Notes: generated from the sequence alone by a model not told the origin. A DNA stretch of 64,000 nucleotides from Mesorhizobium sp. LMG 17147 (GCF_024297145.1 NZ_JANCTC010000004.1:301481-365480), one strand, 5' to 3'. Positions 26,331-35,417 are shown, counted from the stretch's first letter. A program made the numbers and translations.

Positions 26331-26831
26331 TCAGCCGGCGTGGTCGTCGGCGATCGGCTTCTGGTAGGTGAAGCCCATGTCCCAGGGAAAATAGATCCAG
26401 GTGTCCTGGCTGACCTCGGTAACGAAAGTGTCGACCAGCGGCCTGCCTTTCGGCTTGGCGTAGACGGTGGCGAAATGCGCCTTGGGCATCATCGCGCGCA
26501 CTATGCCTGCCGTCTTGCCGGTGTCGGTAAGGTCGTCGATGATCAGCACGCCGGCCCCGTCATCGGCGAGCAGCGCCGGCGTGACCTCCTTCAGCACCTG
26601 CAACTGCCCCTGGCTGGTGTAGTCGTGGTAGGACGCGACGCAGACCGTCTCGATGATGCGGATGCCGAGCTCGCGCGAAATAATGGCGGCCGGAACCAGG
26701 CCGCCGCGCGTGATGCAGACGATCGCCTTCCATTGCTCCTTGTTGGCGCCGGCAAGCCGCCAGGCGAGCGCGCGCGCATCGCGGTGAAACTGGTCCCAGG
26801 AGACCGGGAAGGCTTTTTCGGGCAGGGACAT
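26331..26831 (-). CDS. gpt: xanthine(-guanine) phosphoribosyltransferase
   Basis: A 166-residue purine-salvage type I PRTase that joins xanthine or guanine to PRPP. The PRPP loop [13 protein letters not shown] is exact, [17 protein letters not shown] is the diphosphate-binding loop, and [12 protein letters not shown] is the Gpt-type C-terminus. I prefer the ATG at 26831 ([12 protein letters not shown]), which gives the family length. A longer in-frame start at 26870 adds 13 residues. It is transcribed with the same polarity as the stress-protein gene upstream, 111 bp away. Confidence 0.93.
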   Translation of the reverse strand: MSLPEKAFPVSWDQFHRDARALAWRLAGANKEQWKAIVCITRGGLVPAAIISRELGIRIIETVCVASYHDYTSQGQLQVLKEVTPALLADDGAGVLIIDDLTDTGKTAGIVRAMMPKAHFATVYAKPKGRPLVDTFVTEVSQDTWIYFPWDMGFTYQKPIADDHAG

Positions 26832-26942
26832 CTTCGCGCACTCCGCAAAGCGCGCATCGCGCGCAGACACTATGGAATGCGCGCGGAATTAACTGGAAAG
26901 GCTTGGGCTTGGCAAGGGGAGTGGAAAGCTATCCCTGTGAAG

Positions 26943-27776
26943 CTACCGCGACAGGAAAGCCGCCACCGGTGCGGTGCGCAGCACCGTCCGCGTGACCCCG
27001 CCGAACAGCAGCTGGCGCAGCCAGGAATGGCTGTAGGCGCCGAGCACGAGCAGGTCCGCACCCGTTTCGGCGACCCTGGTCTGGATGATGTCGTCGACCG
27101 AGGCGCCGCCGGACCTCAGCACCGAGACGCTGACGGTCGCGCCGTGCCTGGACAGCGAGGCGGCGATCTCTGCGCCGGCCGTTTCCGGCGCCTCGTCGAG
27201 CGTATCCGGCGGGTCGATGACGACGATGTCCGTCTTCTCAGCCTCGATGACGAAGGGCAGGGCATCGAAGGCCGCACGCGCGGCTTCCTTGCTGCCGTTC
27301 CAGGCGAGCAGCACATGCTTGAAGCTGGTCACCAGCGGACCCGAATGCGGCACCACCAGCACCGGCCGGCCGGCATCGTAGACCAGCGTGTCGACGTCGG
27401 CGCTCGGGTCGCTGCCCGATTCGCGCTGCGCGGCGATGATCAGGTCCGCGGTGCGAACGGTCGAGATGCCGGTCAGCGCGCTGTCGCCGGAAAAACTCTC
27501 GAGGCTGCGCCATTCGAACGACAGGCCGGAATTCTCGATGCGCTTGTAAAAGGCGGCCTGCAACTTCTCGGCGCGCTCCCGGTTCATGTCGGCCGAAACC
27601 TGCAGGAATTCGGTGTCCGGAAAGCCGGTGGCCGAGGTGTAGGGCACGGGCAGCGCCTCGGCATGGATGCCGATCAGATGGCTCTGGAACCGGCTGGCCA
27701 GCGGGATCGCGCAGTCGAGCACGCGCTCGGCGTCCTGTTCGTTCTGCAGTATGGCGACGATGGTCTTGAATCGCAT
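26943..27776 (-). CDS. universal stress protein, tandem UspA domains
   Basis: A 277-residue cytoplasmic protein with two UspA domains (about 1-145 and 150-277). The first begins FKTIVAILQNEQDAERVLD. The second begins FKHVLLAWNGSKEAARA and ends with LLVLGAYSHSWLRQLLFGGVTRTVL, the G-2x-G-9x-G type ATP-binding pattern. The first domain lacks a clear version, so probably only the second binds nucleotide. Such proteins aid survival in stress or stationary phase. It is a single gene and converges with nothing. Confidence 0.9.
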   Translation of the reverse strand: MRFKTIVAILQNEQDAERVLDCAIPLASRFQSHLIGIHAEALPVPYTSATGFPDTEFLQVSADMNRERAEKLQAAFYKRIENSGLSFEWRSLESFSGDSALTGISTVRTADLIIAAQRESGSDPSADVDTLVYDAGRPVLVVPHSGPLVTSFKHVLLAWNGSKEAARAAFDALPFVIEAEKTDIVVIDPPDTLDEAPETAGAEIAASLSRHGATVSVSVLRSGGASVDDIIQTRVAETGADLLVLGAYSHSWLRQLLFGGVTRTVLRTAPVAAFLSR

Positions 27777-27850
27777 GGCAGTCCCTCACTCCTTACGGCG
27801 ATCCCATCGTGACAAACGTCACTGCGCGATGCTTGGTTCCGTCACGCCGA

Positions 27851-28600
27851 TCAGCCCGCCTTGTTTGCCTTGATTAAACCCGCCACCATAGCCTCTACGT
27901 CGGCGCGTGCGGAGTCCAGCGCCTGCTGGCTGCGGGCGCGCACCACCAGTTCCGTCCAGAATTTGCCGTCGCCATATTTCGGATAGGAGCCGATGATCGT
28001 GTCCGGATGCGCCTTCTGGATGTCGCCCAGCGGCCCCCCGATCAGGCCTTCGCCGAACGGACATTCCACGGTGGCCGACAGCATTTTGGTGCCGGCCCGC
28101 AACGTCGGCACGACATTGTCGAGCATCGCCTGGAAAATCGCCGGCACGCCGGCCATGACATGGACATTGCCGATGCGAAAGCCCGGCGCAACCGACACTG
28201 GGTTGTCGATGTGGTCTGCCCCGCGCGGCATCCGCGCCATGCGCTTGCGCGCTTCCGTGTATTCGATGCCGCGGGCGGCATAGCTTGCCTCCAGCAGGGC
28301 GTAGGCCCTGGCGTCGTATTCGCATGGCACACCAAAGGCCTTGGCAACCGAATCGGCGGTGATGTCGTCATGCGTCGGGCCGATGCCGCCGGTCGTGAAG
28401 ACATAGGTGTAGCGGGTGCGCAGCGCATTCACCGCAGCGACGATCTCGTCTTCCTCGTCCGGAACGATGCGCACTTCCTTCAGATCGATGCCGGTCGCCG
28501 TCATGATATCGGCGAGGTGGCCGATGTTCTTGTCCTTGGTGCGGCCGGACAGAATCTCGTCGCCGATGACGAGCATGGCGGCGGTGACGATTTCGGTCAT
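27851..28600 (-). CDS. CinA-type molybdopterin-binding-domain protein
   Basis: A 249-residue protein consisting of the MoCF-like CinA N-terminal domain only: LVIGDEILSGRTKDKN, FTTGGIGPTHDD and FGVPCEYDARAYALLE. The amidase domain of full-length CinA is missing, as in many alphaproteobacterial homologs. The domain has ADP-ribose pyrophosphatase activity in characterised CinA proteins, and whether this shorter form shares it is open. The ATG at 28600 (MTEIVTAAM) is preferred over an upstream in-frame start that adds unlike residues. Confidence 0.88.
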   Translation of the reverse strand: MTEIVTAAMLVIGDEILSGRTKDKNIGHLADIMTATGIDLKEVRIVPDEEDEIVAAVNALRTRYTYVFTTGGIGPTHDDITADSVAKAFGVPCEYDARAYALLEASYAARGIEYTEARKRMARMPRGADHIDNPVSVAPGFRIGNVHVMAGVPAIFQAMLDNVVPTLRAGTKMLSATVECPFGEGLIGGPLGDIQKAHPDTIIGSYPKYGDGKFWTELVVRARSQQALDSARADVEAMVAGLIKANKAG

Positions 28601-28749
28601 GGCAGGCTCCGGCAAACGGGTCGCCTGAGATAGCGCGGCGGGCGGCCGGCGGCAATGCCGCCAAACGACGGATCCACCTGTGCCACCTCCCTTGCAGTGG
28701 ACCCTTCGGCGGGTGATGCTGCGTGCGGGTTTGGAGCCTTGAGCAAGAC

Positions 28750-29736
28750 ATGCCGGTACCGATTCTTCCATGGCTGCCCGGCGCGCTGGTTCTGCTGGCG
28801 CTCGTCGTGGCAGCCTATCCTCTGCTGGCGACACGGCGGATCGCGGCGAAAGCCGAAAGGCTGGTGCCGGCCAGCGGGAAATTCATCGAGATCGACGGCA
28901 ACCGCATTCATTATGTCGAGACGGGCGAGGGGCGGCCGATCGTCTTCCTGCACGGCCTCGGCGCGCAGCTTCATCATTTCCGCCACACGCTGTTCGGAAT
29001 TTTCGGCCCGAACTATCGGCTGATCGCGTTCGACCGTCCGGGTTCCGGTTATTCGGTGCGGGCCAGGGGCGCCAGCGGGCGGCTGCCCGAGCAGGCCGAG
29101 ATCGTGCGGCGCTTTATCGAGGCGCTTGGGCTGGAGAAGCCTCTGGTCGTCGGCCATTCGCTGGGCGGCGCCATCGCACTGACGCTGGCTGTCGAGCATC
29201 CCGAGGCGATTTCCGGCATCGCCTTGCTGGCGCCGCTGACCCATATGGAGCCGGACGCGCGCGAGAAGTTCGGCCCGCTATACATCAACTCGCCGCTGCG
29301 GCGCCGGATCATGGCTCATACGATGGCGATCCCGGCGGCTCTCAAATATGCAGAACGCACGCTGGCCTTCATCTTCGCGCCACAGACGGCGCCGGCCGAC
29401 TATATGGTCGAGGGCGGCGGCTGGTGCGGGCTGAGGCCAAGCCATTTCTACGCAACATCGACCGATGTCGTGGCGATCGCGCATGACCTTGGCCGCATCG
29501 AGAAACGCTATGGTGAGATCACCATGCCGGTCGGCATTCTGTTTGGTGCTTCCGACCGCGTGCTGGGCATCGGTATCCACGGCTGGCCGGTGATGGAAAA
29601 GATCAGCGGGCTCGATTTCGAGCCGGTCGAGGGGCTTGGCCACATGCCGCAATTCGTCGAGCCGAAACGGGTCGTCGCTTTCATCGAACGCATTGCCGAC
29701 CGCGCATTTGCGCCGAAGTCCGACACCGGCAGCTGA
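28750..29736 (+). CDS. membrane-anchored alpha/beta-fold hydrolase
   Basis: A 328-residue hydrolase with one N-terminal membrane segment (about 9-27), so the catalytic part is probably on the periplasmic face. HGLGA (68-72) forms the oxyanion hole and GHSLGG (135-140) carries nucleophile Ser137. An acid in FGASDRV and a His in GLGHMPQ complete the triad. The substrate is unknown; epoxide-hydrolase/haloperoxidase-type folds are the nearest match. The start at 28750 is favoured by AGCAAG and GGAG upstream; a GTG at 28723 would add nine residues. Confidence 0.85.
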   Translation: MPVPILPWLPGALVLLALVVAAYPLLATRRIAAKAERLVPASGKFIEIDGNRIHYVETGEGRPIVFLHGLGAQLHHFRHTLFGIFGPNYRLIAFDRPGSGYSVRARGASGRLPEQAEIVRRFIEALGLEKPLVVGHSLGGAIALTLAVEHPEAISGIALLAPLTHMEPDAREKFGPLYINSPLRRRIMAHTMAIPAALKYAERTLAFIFAPQTAPADYMVEGGGWCGLRPSHFYATSTDVVAIAHDLGRIEKRYGEITMPVGILFGASDRVLGIGIHGWPVMEKISGLDFEPVEGLGHMPQFVEPKRVVAFIERIADRAFAPKSDTGS

Positions 29737-29782
29737 CACCCTCCCGGACGCGGTATCGGCCGGCAGGGTGCCGCCCCGAGCA

Positions 29783-29797
29783 TCCCGGCCGCCGGGA
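29783..29797. terminator. small hairpin between convergent genes
   Basis: TCCCGG and CCGGGA arms with a 3-nt loop lie between the hydrolase stop (29736) and the permease stop (29826). A weak bidirectional terminator is possible. Confidence 0.35.
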
Positions 29798-29825
29798 ATA
29801 CCTCCGAACCTAATCAGGATATCGG

Positions 29826-30719
29826 CTATTCCTTCACGGCTCCGGTCATCGAGGAAACATAGTGCTCGACAAAGAACGAATAGAGCACCACGACCGGCAA
29901 TGAACCGATCAGCGCTCCCGCCATCAGCGCCCCCCATTCATAGACGTCCGAGCGCACCAGCTCGGTGAGCACGCCGACCGGCACGGTCTTGTTTTCGGAC
30001 GACTGGATGAAGGTCAGGGCATAGATGAACTCGTTCCATGACAGGGTGAATGCGAAGATGCCGGCGGAAATCAGGCCCGGCACCGACAGCGGCAGCACGA
30101 TCTTGGTGAGGATCTGCCAGCGGCTCGCCCCGTCGATCAGCGCGCATTCTTCCAGCTCGAACGGGATCGAGCGGAAATAACCCATCAACAGCCATGTGCA
30201 GAACGGGATCAGGAAGGTCGGATAGGTGAGGATGAGAGCGAAGGGCGTGTCGTAAAGCCCAAGGTTGAACACCATCACCGACAGCGGAATGAACAGGATC
30301 GAAGGCGGTACGAGATAGGCCAGGAACACCGCGAGGCCGACCTGCCGCGCCCCGGAGAACCGCAAGCGTTCGATCGCATAGGCAGCGAACACCGCAGCCA
30401 GCAGCGACAGGAACGTGGCGGCGGTCGAGATGATGATCGTGTTGAGCAGCCAGCCCGGATAGGATGTCTCGAAGAGCAGGTAGCGGATATGCTCGAGCGT
30501 CGGATGCACCACCCAGAACGGATTGAAATTGGCGTAGTCGGTCATCTCGAGATTGGGCTTAACCGCCGTGATCGTCATCCAGTAGAACGGAAACAGCAGC
30601 ACGATGACGAAGATCAGCAGCGGCAGGTAGACCGTCACCACCCGGCGCGGCAAACTCTGCAGGTAGCCCATGCCGCCTTCGTCGAGTTCCGGGCGTTTGC
30701 TCGTTTCGATCGCGGTCAT
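29826..30719 (-). CDS. carbohydrate ABC transporter permease, MalG type
   Basis: A 297-residue inner-membrane permease with six predicted membrane segments. The cytoplasmic EAA loop is visible as ELEECALIDGASRWQILTKIVLPLS, contacting the ATPase. It is the last gene of a four-gene importer operon; its ATG follows the MalF-type gene stop by one base. The start MTAIETSKR at 30719 is chosen because longer frames enter the neighbour. The CUT1 class imports di- or oligosaccharides, polyols or glycerol phosphates; the substrate is not defined. Confidence 0.93.
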   Translation of the reverse strand: MTAIETSKRPELDEGGMGYLQSLPRRVVTVYLPLLIFVIVLLFPFYWMTITAVKPNLEMTDYANFNPFWVVHPTLEHIRYLLFETSYPGWLLNTIIISTAATFLSLLAAVFAAYAIERLRFSGARQVGLAVFLAYLVPPSILFIPLSVMVFNLGLYDTPFALILTYPTFLIPFCTWLLMGYFRSIPFELEECALIDGASRWQILTKIVLPLSVPGLISAGIFAFTLSWNEFIYALTFIQSSENKTVPVGVLTELVRSDVYEWGALMAGALIGSLPVVVLYSFFVEHYVSSMTGAVKE

Positions 30720-30720
30720 G

Positions 30721-31671
30721 TCAATCTCCGCCGCCCTGCTGCCATTTGCGGCGCTGCAGGCCAAAATAGCTGAACAGGATCGCCGCCAGCAGGAACGGGA
30801 TCATGGCGACTGCGATCGCGGCGCCTTCGCCAAGCTGGCCTCCGGAAATGCCGCGCTGGAACGACAACGTCGCCATCAGATGCGTGGCGTTCACCGGCCC
30901 GCCGCGCGTCAGCACGTAGATCAGCTGGAAATCGGTGAAGGTGAACAGCACCGAAAACGTCATGGTGATGGCGATGATCGGCGTCAGCAGCGGCAGCGTC
31001 ACGTAACGGAACAATTGCCAGCGGCTGGCGCCGTCGAGCGTGGCGGCCTCGTAGAGCGACTGCGGAATCGTCTGCAGGCCGGCAAGCAGCGTTATCGCCA
31101 CGAAAGGAATGCCGCGCCAGACATTGGCGGCGATGACCGAAGCCCGCGCATTCTCGGGATCGCCGAGGAAATTGATGCGATGGTCGATCAGGCCCATTTC
31201 CATCAGCGCCCAGGACAGGATCGAGAACTGCGAATCGTAGATCCACCAGAAGGCGATCGCCGACAGCACCGTCGGCACCACCCAGGGCAGCAGGACGATG
31301 GCGCGGAAGAACGACTTGAACGGCAGGTTCTGGTTGAGGATAAGCGCCAGCCAGAGGCCGAGCACGAACTTCAGGATCGAGGCGCTGATCGTATAAAGCA
31401 AGGTGTTGAAAACGGAGAGCCAGAAGACGGCGTCGTCCCACAGATATTCGTAATTCTCGATGCCGATGAAGATGCCGGGGCGGCCGATGCGGGCATCGGT
31501 GAAGCCGAGCCAGACGCCGAGCCCGAGCGGATAGGTCAGGAAGACCAGCAGCAGTGCCGCCGCCGGCAGCATGAAGCCGAAGCCAAGCGCGTTTCGGCTA
31601 TCGGCCAAGGTCGCCAGGATGCGAGACAAGATCGAGGGACGCGGCTGAACGGCGGCGGAGGTCACGGCCAT
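30721..31671 (-). CDS. sugar ABC transporter permease, MalF type
   Basis: A 316-residue inner-membrane permease that pairs with the MalG-type protein. It has about six membrane segments, the first near 30-50 (GFMLPAAALLLVFLTYPL). The EAA loop SLYEAATLDGASRWQLFRYVTLPLL docks on the ATPase. It lies between the binding-protein gene (86 nt upstream) and the second permease gene (1 nt), so all are co-transcribed. Nothing is degenerate. Confidence 0.93.
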   Translation of the reverse strand: MAVTSAAVQPRPSILSRILATLADSRNALGFGFMLPAAALLLVFLTYPLGLGVWLGFTDARIGRPGIFIGIENYEYLWDDAVFWLSVFNTLLYTISASILKFVLGLWLALILNQNLPFKSFFRAIVLLPWVVPTVLSAIAFWWIYDSQFSILSWALMEMGLIDHRINFLGDPENARASVIAANVWRGIPFVAITLLAGLQTIPQSLYEAATLDGASRWQLFRYVTLPLLTPIIAITMTFSVLFTFTDFQLIYVLTRGGPVNATHLMATLSFQRGISGGQLGEGAAIAVAMIPFLLAAILFSYFGLQRRKWQQGGGD

Positions 31672-31757
31672 GGGTCGGCTCCTCTAAGGTTTCGTAAACG
31701 GCCGGGCGGCCATGCGCGATTCGAAGCCGGGCAGCATGGCTGCCCGGCCGAGCCGGC

Positions 31758-33083
31758 TCAAACGCGATAGTAGCGGTTGGCGCGCTTTTCGGCCTCCTCC
31801 ATCGCCTCTTGCGGCGTCGCCTGGCCGGTCACCGCCTTGGCGAACATGTCGACCAGCACATAGTCGGCCATGGTCGCCGCCGAGGCATAACCGAGCGGGC
31901 CGGCATAGCCGTTGGGCCGCAGCGTCGCCGAGGCCTTGGCGTAAGCGGCATTGTTCGGATCGGCCGTCCAAACCGGGTTGTTGTCAAAGGCTTTGAGCGT
32001 CTGGCAGCAATAGCCTGCCGACGACGTGATCCACTGCGACATTTGCGGATCCTCGAACATGAACTGCAGGTAGGCCTTGGCCGCGTTGGGGTAGGGCGTG
32101 TAGTCGAAGATCACGGCCGTGGTCACCTGGAACAGCTCGACGGATTTTCCGACCGGGCCGATCGGCAGGTTGGTGGTGCGGATGTCCTTGGCTATTTCAG
32201 CCAGCTTCGGATCCTTGTCCTTGTTGATCTTGGCCGTGTTGTATGCCGAAATGCCGTTGGCGATGACACTCAATTCGCCGGCCAGGAAGGCGCGGTTGTT
32301 GTTGACGTCGAGCCAGCTTTCGGTGCCCGGAATGAAGGTCTTGTAGAGTTGCTGCGCGTATTCGATCGCCTTCAGCGTCTCGGGGCTGTTGATCGTCACC
32401 TTGCTGTTCTCGTCGACCATCTGGCCGCCATGGCTCCACAGCAGCCAGTGGGCGTAGTTGTTGCCGTCGCCGACGCCGTGGCCGTGCGTGAAGCCGGCCG
32501 GGTGCCCCTTCGCCTGCAATGCCTTGCAGAGCTCGAGCAGGCCTGCCGTGTCCTTTGGAAATTCTGAGAAGCCGGCCTCCTTCACCCAGCTTTCGCGATA
32601 GACGATGGCATTGCCGATGGTCGCCAGCGGCAGGCCGAGGAACTTGCCTTGCCGTGTCGCATATTGGTGCGGTCCATCGTGCCAGCCGCCATATTTCGAG
32701 CCGAGATATTCGCCTAGTTCCGTCACATCGTGCAGCTTGTCGGGATATTGGTGCGGGTCGTCGAACCAGACGAACATCAGGTCCGGGCCGGAGCCGACAT
32801 TGGCGGCGACCGCCGCCTTGGGGCGAATGTCCTCCCAGCTTTCCTTGTCGACGCGGACCTCGACGCCGGTCGCTTCGGTGAAGCGCTTGGTATTGGCCAG
32901 CCATTGATCCTCGTCGCCCTGCACGAAAGGCGACCAGCGCAGCAGCCTGAGCTTGGCGCCGTCCTCGGGCTTGTATTTCAACCCCTCCTGAGCAAACGCG
33001 GGAGAGCCGATGAACCGGCTTCCCAAGGCTCCCGCCGCCGCGCCGGCGGTGGTGCGGATCACGTCACGTCTGGTGAATTTCAT
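31758..33083 (-). CDS. extracellular sugar-binding protein, Tat-exported
   Basis: A 441-residue family 1 solute-binding protein. The N-terminus KFTRRDVIRTTAGAAAG is a twin-arginine signal followed by SPAFAQ, so it is exported folded to the periplasm. The body shows sugar-binding-protein patterns (PQYPDKLHDVTELGEYLG, GLPLATIGNAIVYRESW and a C-terminal EEAMEEAEKRANRYYRV). It captures the substrate for the adjoining permeases. The ligand is unknown. It starts 33 nt after the ATPase gene of the same operon. Confidence 0.92.
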   Translation of the reverse strand: MKFTRRDVIRTTAGAAAGALGSRFIGSPAFAQEGLKYKPEDGAKLRLLRWSPFVQGDEDQWLANTKRFTEATGVEVRVDKESWEDIRPKAAVAANVGSGPDLMFVWFDDPHQYPDKLHDVTELGEYLGSKYGGWHDGPHQYATRQGKFLGLPLATIGNAIVYRESWVKEAGFSEFPKDTAGLLELCKALQAKGHPAGFTHGHGVGDGNNYAHWLLWSHGGQMVDENSKVTINSPETLKAIEYAQQLYKTFIPGTESWLDVNNNRAFLAGELSVIANGISAYNTAKINKDKDPKLAEIAKDIRTTNLPIGPVGKSVELFQVTTAVIFDYTPYPNAAKAYLQFMFEDPQMSQWITSSAGYCCQTLKAFDNNPVWTADPNNAAYAKASATLRPNGYAGPLGYASAATMADYVLVDMFAKAVTGQATPQEAMEEAEKRANRYYRV

Positions 33084-33116
33084 GTTCGCTTCCTCCTGCT
33101 TATTGTCCTTGCCGTC

Positions 33117-34202
33117 CTACTGCCCGATGGGTGTTTCGAACCGCTGTCCGGTTTTGCCGTGAAAGAGATGGATGAGGCCAGGCTCGGCCGTAAGCCTGAT
33201 GGTTTCGCCCGGCGTGAAGGAATGCCGTTCCCGGAAATTGGCGACGATCTCCTCGCCGCCGGCGGTTCGGCCGATGAGCTGCACTTCGGACCCTGTCGGC
33301 TCGACCACCGCGACGGTGACCGGAATGCCCTGATTGTCGGACAGCCGTAAATGCTCGGGCCGTATCCCCAGCACGACCGGCTCACCATTGCCGATGGAAA
33401 GTGCTGAGGCCAACGGGACCGAAATCCCTCCGGCGCCGCGAAACGACGGCGAGCCGTCGCTTACGATCTCGCCCCTGAGCATGTTCATGGCGGGCGACCC
33501 GATGAAGCTGGCGACAAAGAGGTTGTTCGGCCGGTCATAGAGCTCGAGTGGTGGCCCGATCTGTTCGACGATGCCGTCATGCATGACGACGATCTTGTCG
33601 GCCATGGTCATCGCTTCGATCTGGTCGTGGGTGACGTAGACCGTCGTCGTCTTCAGGCGCTGGTGCAGTTCCTTGATCTCGGCGCGCATCTGCACCCGGA
33701 GCTTGGCATCGAGATTGGACAGCGGCTCGTCGAACAGGAAAACCTGCGGGTCACGCACGATCGCCCGGCCCATGGCGACGCGTTGGCGCTGGCCGCCGGA
33801 AAGCTGGCGGGGATAACGGTCGAGCAGCGGCACCAGCCCCAGGATCTCGGCCGCACGCCGGACGCCGGCATCGCTCTCCGTCTTGGGAACGCCCTTGAGC
33901 ATCAGCGAGAACGCCATGTTCTCGGCAACCGTCATATGCGGGTAGAGCGCATAGTTCTGGAAGACCATGGCGACGTCGCGCTCCTTTGGCGCAACGTTGT
34001 TGACGACACGTTTGCCGATCGCGATCTGGCCGCGCGAGATCTTTTCCAGGCCGGCGATCATTCTGAGAAGGGTCGACTTTCCGCAACCCGAAGGACCGAC
34101 CAGCGTGACGAACTCGCCGTCGTTTATATCGACGCTGACCCCGTGCAGGACCTCGACGGTCCCAAATGATTTGTAGACATCGCCGATTGCGACAGACGCC
34201 AT
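33117..34202 (-). CDS. ABC importer ATPase, UgpC/MsmK type
   Basis: A 361-residue ATPase and first gene of the importer operon. Walker A is GPSGCGKST near residue 40, the signature LSGGQRQRVAMGRA lies near 135, Walker B is VFLFDEPLSNLD and the H-loop is VYVTHDQ. A C-terminal TOBE/regulatory part follows. GGGAGGAGATCG sits directly before the ATG. Such ATPases energise CUT1 transporters. Upstream, two LacI-like dyads suggest repression by a substrate-sensing regulator encoded elsewhere. Confidence 0.94.
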   Translation of the reverse strand: MASVAIGDVYKSFGTVEVLHGVSVDINDGEFVTLVGPSGCGKSTLLRMIAGLEKISRGQIAIGKRVVNNVAPKERDVAMVFQNYALYPHMTVAENMAFSLMLKGVPKTESDAGVRRAAEILGLVPLLDRYPRQLSGGQRQRVAMGRAIVRDPQVFLFDEPLSNLDAKLRVQMRAEIKELHQRLKTTTVYVTHDQIEAMTMADKIVVMHDGIVEQIGPPLELYDRPNNLFVASFIGSPAMNMLRGEIVSDGSPSFRGAGGISVPLASALSIGNGEPVVLGIRPEHLRLSDNQGIPVTVAVVEPTGSEVQLIGRTAGGEEIVANFRERHSFTPGETIRLTAEPGLIHLFHGKTGQRFETPIGQ

Positions 34203-34239
34203 CGATCTCCTCCCGACTGATTCCTGCAACGACTTCGAA

Positions 34240-34253
34240 GGAAACCGCTTTCC
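34240..34253. promoter_or_regulatory. LacI-like half-conserved operator
   Basis: GGAAACCGCTTTCC has perfect 5-bp arms around CCGC and lies 38-51 bp upstream of the ABC operon start. It resembles LacI/GalR-family sites. Confidence 0.45.
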
Positions 34254-34309
34254 TGCCCGGCCCGCGGCGACGCCCAGGCTCCTCCCCGGTCACGCGCGCG
34301 ATGTGAGAC

Positions 34310-34321
34310 GGTAGCGCTACC
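34310..34321. promoter_or_regulatory. LacI-like operator, perfect palindrome
   Basis: GGTAGCGCTACC is a perfect 12-bp palindrome with the central GCGC typical of LacI-family operators such as those of AglR-like regulators. It lies about 110 bp upstream of the ABC operon. Confidence 0.6.
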
Positions 34322-34368
34322 AAACCGACCTGTAAAGCACGCCGGCATCACCGGGATATCGACACACC

Positions 34369-34608
34369 CTAATCCGAAACCTCGGTCTGCGGCCGGTCGC
34401 GGCCGTCGGCGAGCTCGTCGTGCCAGTTGCCGTCGGCGTCCTCGTACTGGATGCCGTCGGTGTTGCCGGCGACCTGCTGTTCGGCCGAAGCGATCTCGGC
34501 GGCGCGCAAGGCATCCTGATGGGTGGGGAACGTTTCGGAGAATGTCGAGCCGACCTTGTAGGCCCAGCCTCCGTCATGCTCGACGATCTTGTAGGTCAGT
34601 TTCGCCAT
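34369..34608 (-). CDS. DUF2188 domain protein
   Basis: A 79-residue protein matching DUF2188: YKIVEHDGGWAYKVGSTFSETFPTHQDALRAA, then a GIQYEDADGNWHDE tail. The family is a small beta-alpha domain common in Rhizobiales, of unknown role and often stress-associated. It is cytoplasmic and has no signal peptide. GGAGGGTTTC precedes the start. It is followed on the same strand, in the 3' direction, only by the ABC promoter region. The upstream neighbour is DUF982, 28 nt away, so the two may share a transcript. Confidence 0.87.
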   Translation of the reverse strand: MAKLTYKIVEHDGGWAYKVGSTFSETFPTHQDALRAAEIASAEQQVAGNTDGIQYEDADGNWHDELADGRDRPQTEVSD

Positions 34609-34636
34609 GAAACCCTCCGGTTGAAAGCCCGTTGCC

Positions 34637-34939
34637 TCAATGCAGCCTGTCGTCGGCCAGCCTGTCGTCTGGCAGCCTGTCGTCTGCGACCAGCACGTCC
34701 GATTCCCTGGCGGCTTCGATCAGTGCCCGGCGCGCATCCGCCGTCGAACGATAACCTTCCAGCACTTTTAGGCAAGTGTCGAGGGCATCACGATGACGGG
34801 GCCCGCGATTGAGTGGCCAGACCGTCATCAGGCACTCCGCCGCCTCCTGGGCGCTGCGGATGTGGCGATACTTGCCGACATGGCCGAGTTCGACCACGAC
34901 CGGCTTTTCAAATGGCTTGCTGTCCATCATCGCCGCCAA
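34637..34939 (-). CDS. DUF982 domain protein with short C-terminal repeats
   Basis: A 100-residue DUF982 protein, a family almost confined to rhizobia. The core VVVELGHVGKYRHIRSAQEAAECLMTVWP and the helical region after it are typical. The last 15 residues are three copies of a pentapeptide (ADDRL, PDDRL, ADDRL), encoded by a 15-nt tandem repeat at 34643-34687. Its function is unknown. The start at 34939 is the first ATG; MMDSK three codons later is also plausible. Confidence 0.82.
   Translation of the reverse strand: MAAMMDSKPFEKPVVVELGHVGKYRHIRSAQEAAECLMTVWPLNRGPRHRDALDTCLKVLEGYRSTADARRALIEAARESDVLVADDRLPDDRLADDRLH
34643..34687. repeat. three 15-nt tandem repeats in DUF982 gene
   Basis: Units 34643-34657, 34658-34672 and 34673-34687 share CAGCCTGTCGTC with a variable last three bases. 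They keep frame, so copy-number change would lengthen or shorten the protein tail by five residues. Confidence 0.85.
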
Positions 34940-34992
34940 CGCGGAGCGGCCGATTTGGTTGCAACTGCTATTTTAGCTTAGGCGAAAATAGC

Positions 34993-35310
34993 TCAATAGC
35001 CGCAGTCATTGCGCAGCCAGCGCGCATTCACCCAGCCGGTGCGGCCGCCGAAATCGACCTGGTACCAGTTTCCGCGGCGGTCGAAGATCTCGGTTTGGTC
35101 CCCATTGAACAATTGCCCGATCATGCGTGACGACGAGTTCGGTCGGGCCCGAACGGCGAGAAAGCCGCTTCCCGTTGCCAGATTGTAGTGCCTGGAAAGA
35201 CCGTGAACCGTACCTTCGCAATATTGCGCCCCGGCCGGCGTCGATGCGGCGAACGACAGCCCGGCCACAGCCGCGGCGGCAGCCGCAATGGAAATCCCCC
35301 TGAACGACAT
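34993..35310 (-). CDS. secreted SH3-like domain protein
   Basis: A 105-residue protein with a Sec signal (GISIAAAAAAVAGLSFA, cleavage near AGAQY) and one bacterial SH3 domain: GFLAVRARPNSSSRMIGQL, DQTEIFDRRGNWYQVDF and GWVNARWLRNDCGY. Cys31 in the mature start and the Cys near the C-terminus could form a disulfide. Bacterial SH3 domains often bind peptidoglycan or other envelope partners. It is a single gene with no obvious operon partner. Confidence 0.88.
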   Translation of the reverse strand: MSFRGISIAAAAAAVAGLSFAASTPAGAQYCEGTVHGLSRHYNLATGSGFLAVRARPNSSSRMIGQLFNGDQTEIFDRRGNWYQVDFGGRTGWVNARWLRNDCGY

Positions 35311-35417
35311 GTCTCTGCTCCCCCAACCCGCCGCGCCCAGCCGCGGCCCCGGCCACTCTATACCGGCGGAGGATCAATGCGAAGCTGTGCTGGCCGTCCA
35401 GCGAGACGAACCCGCCG

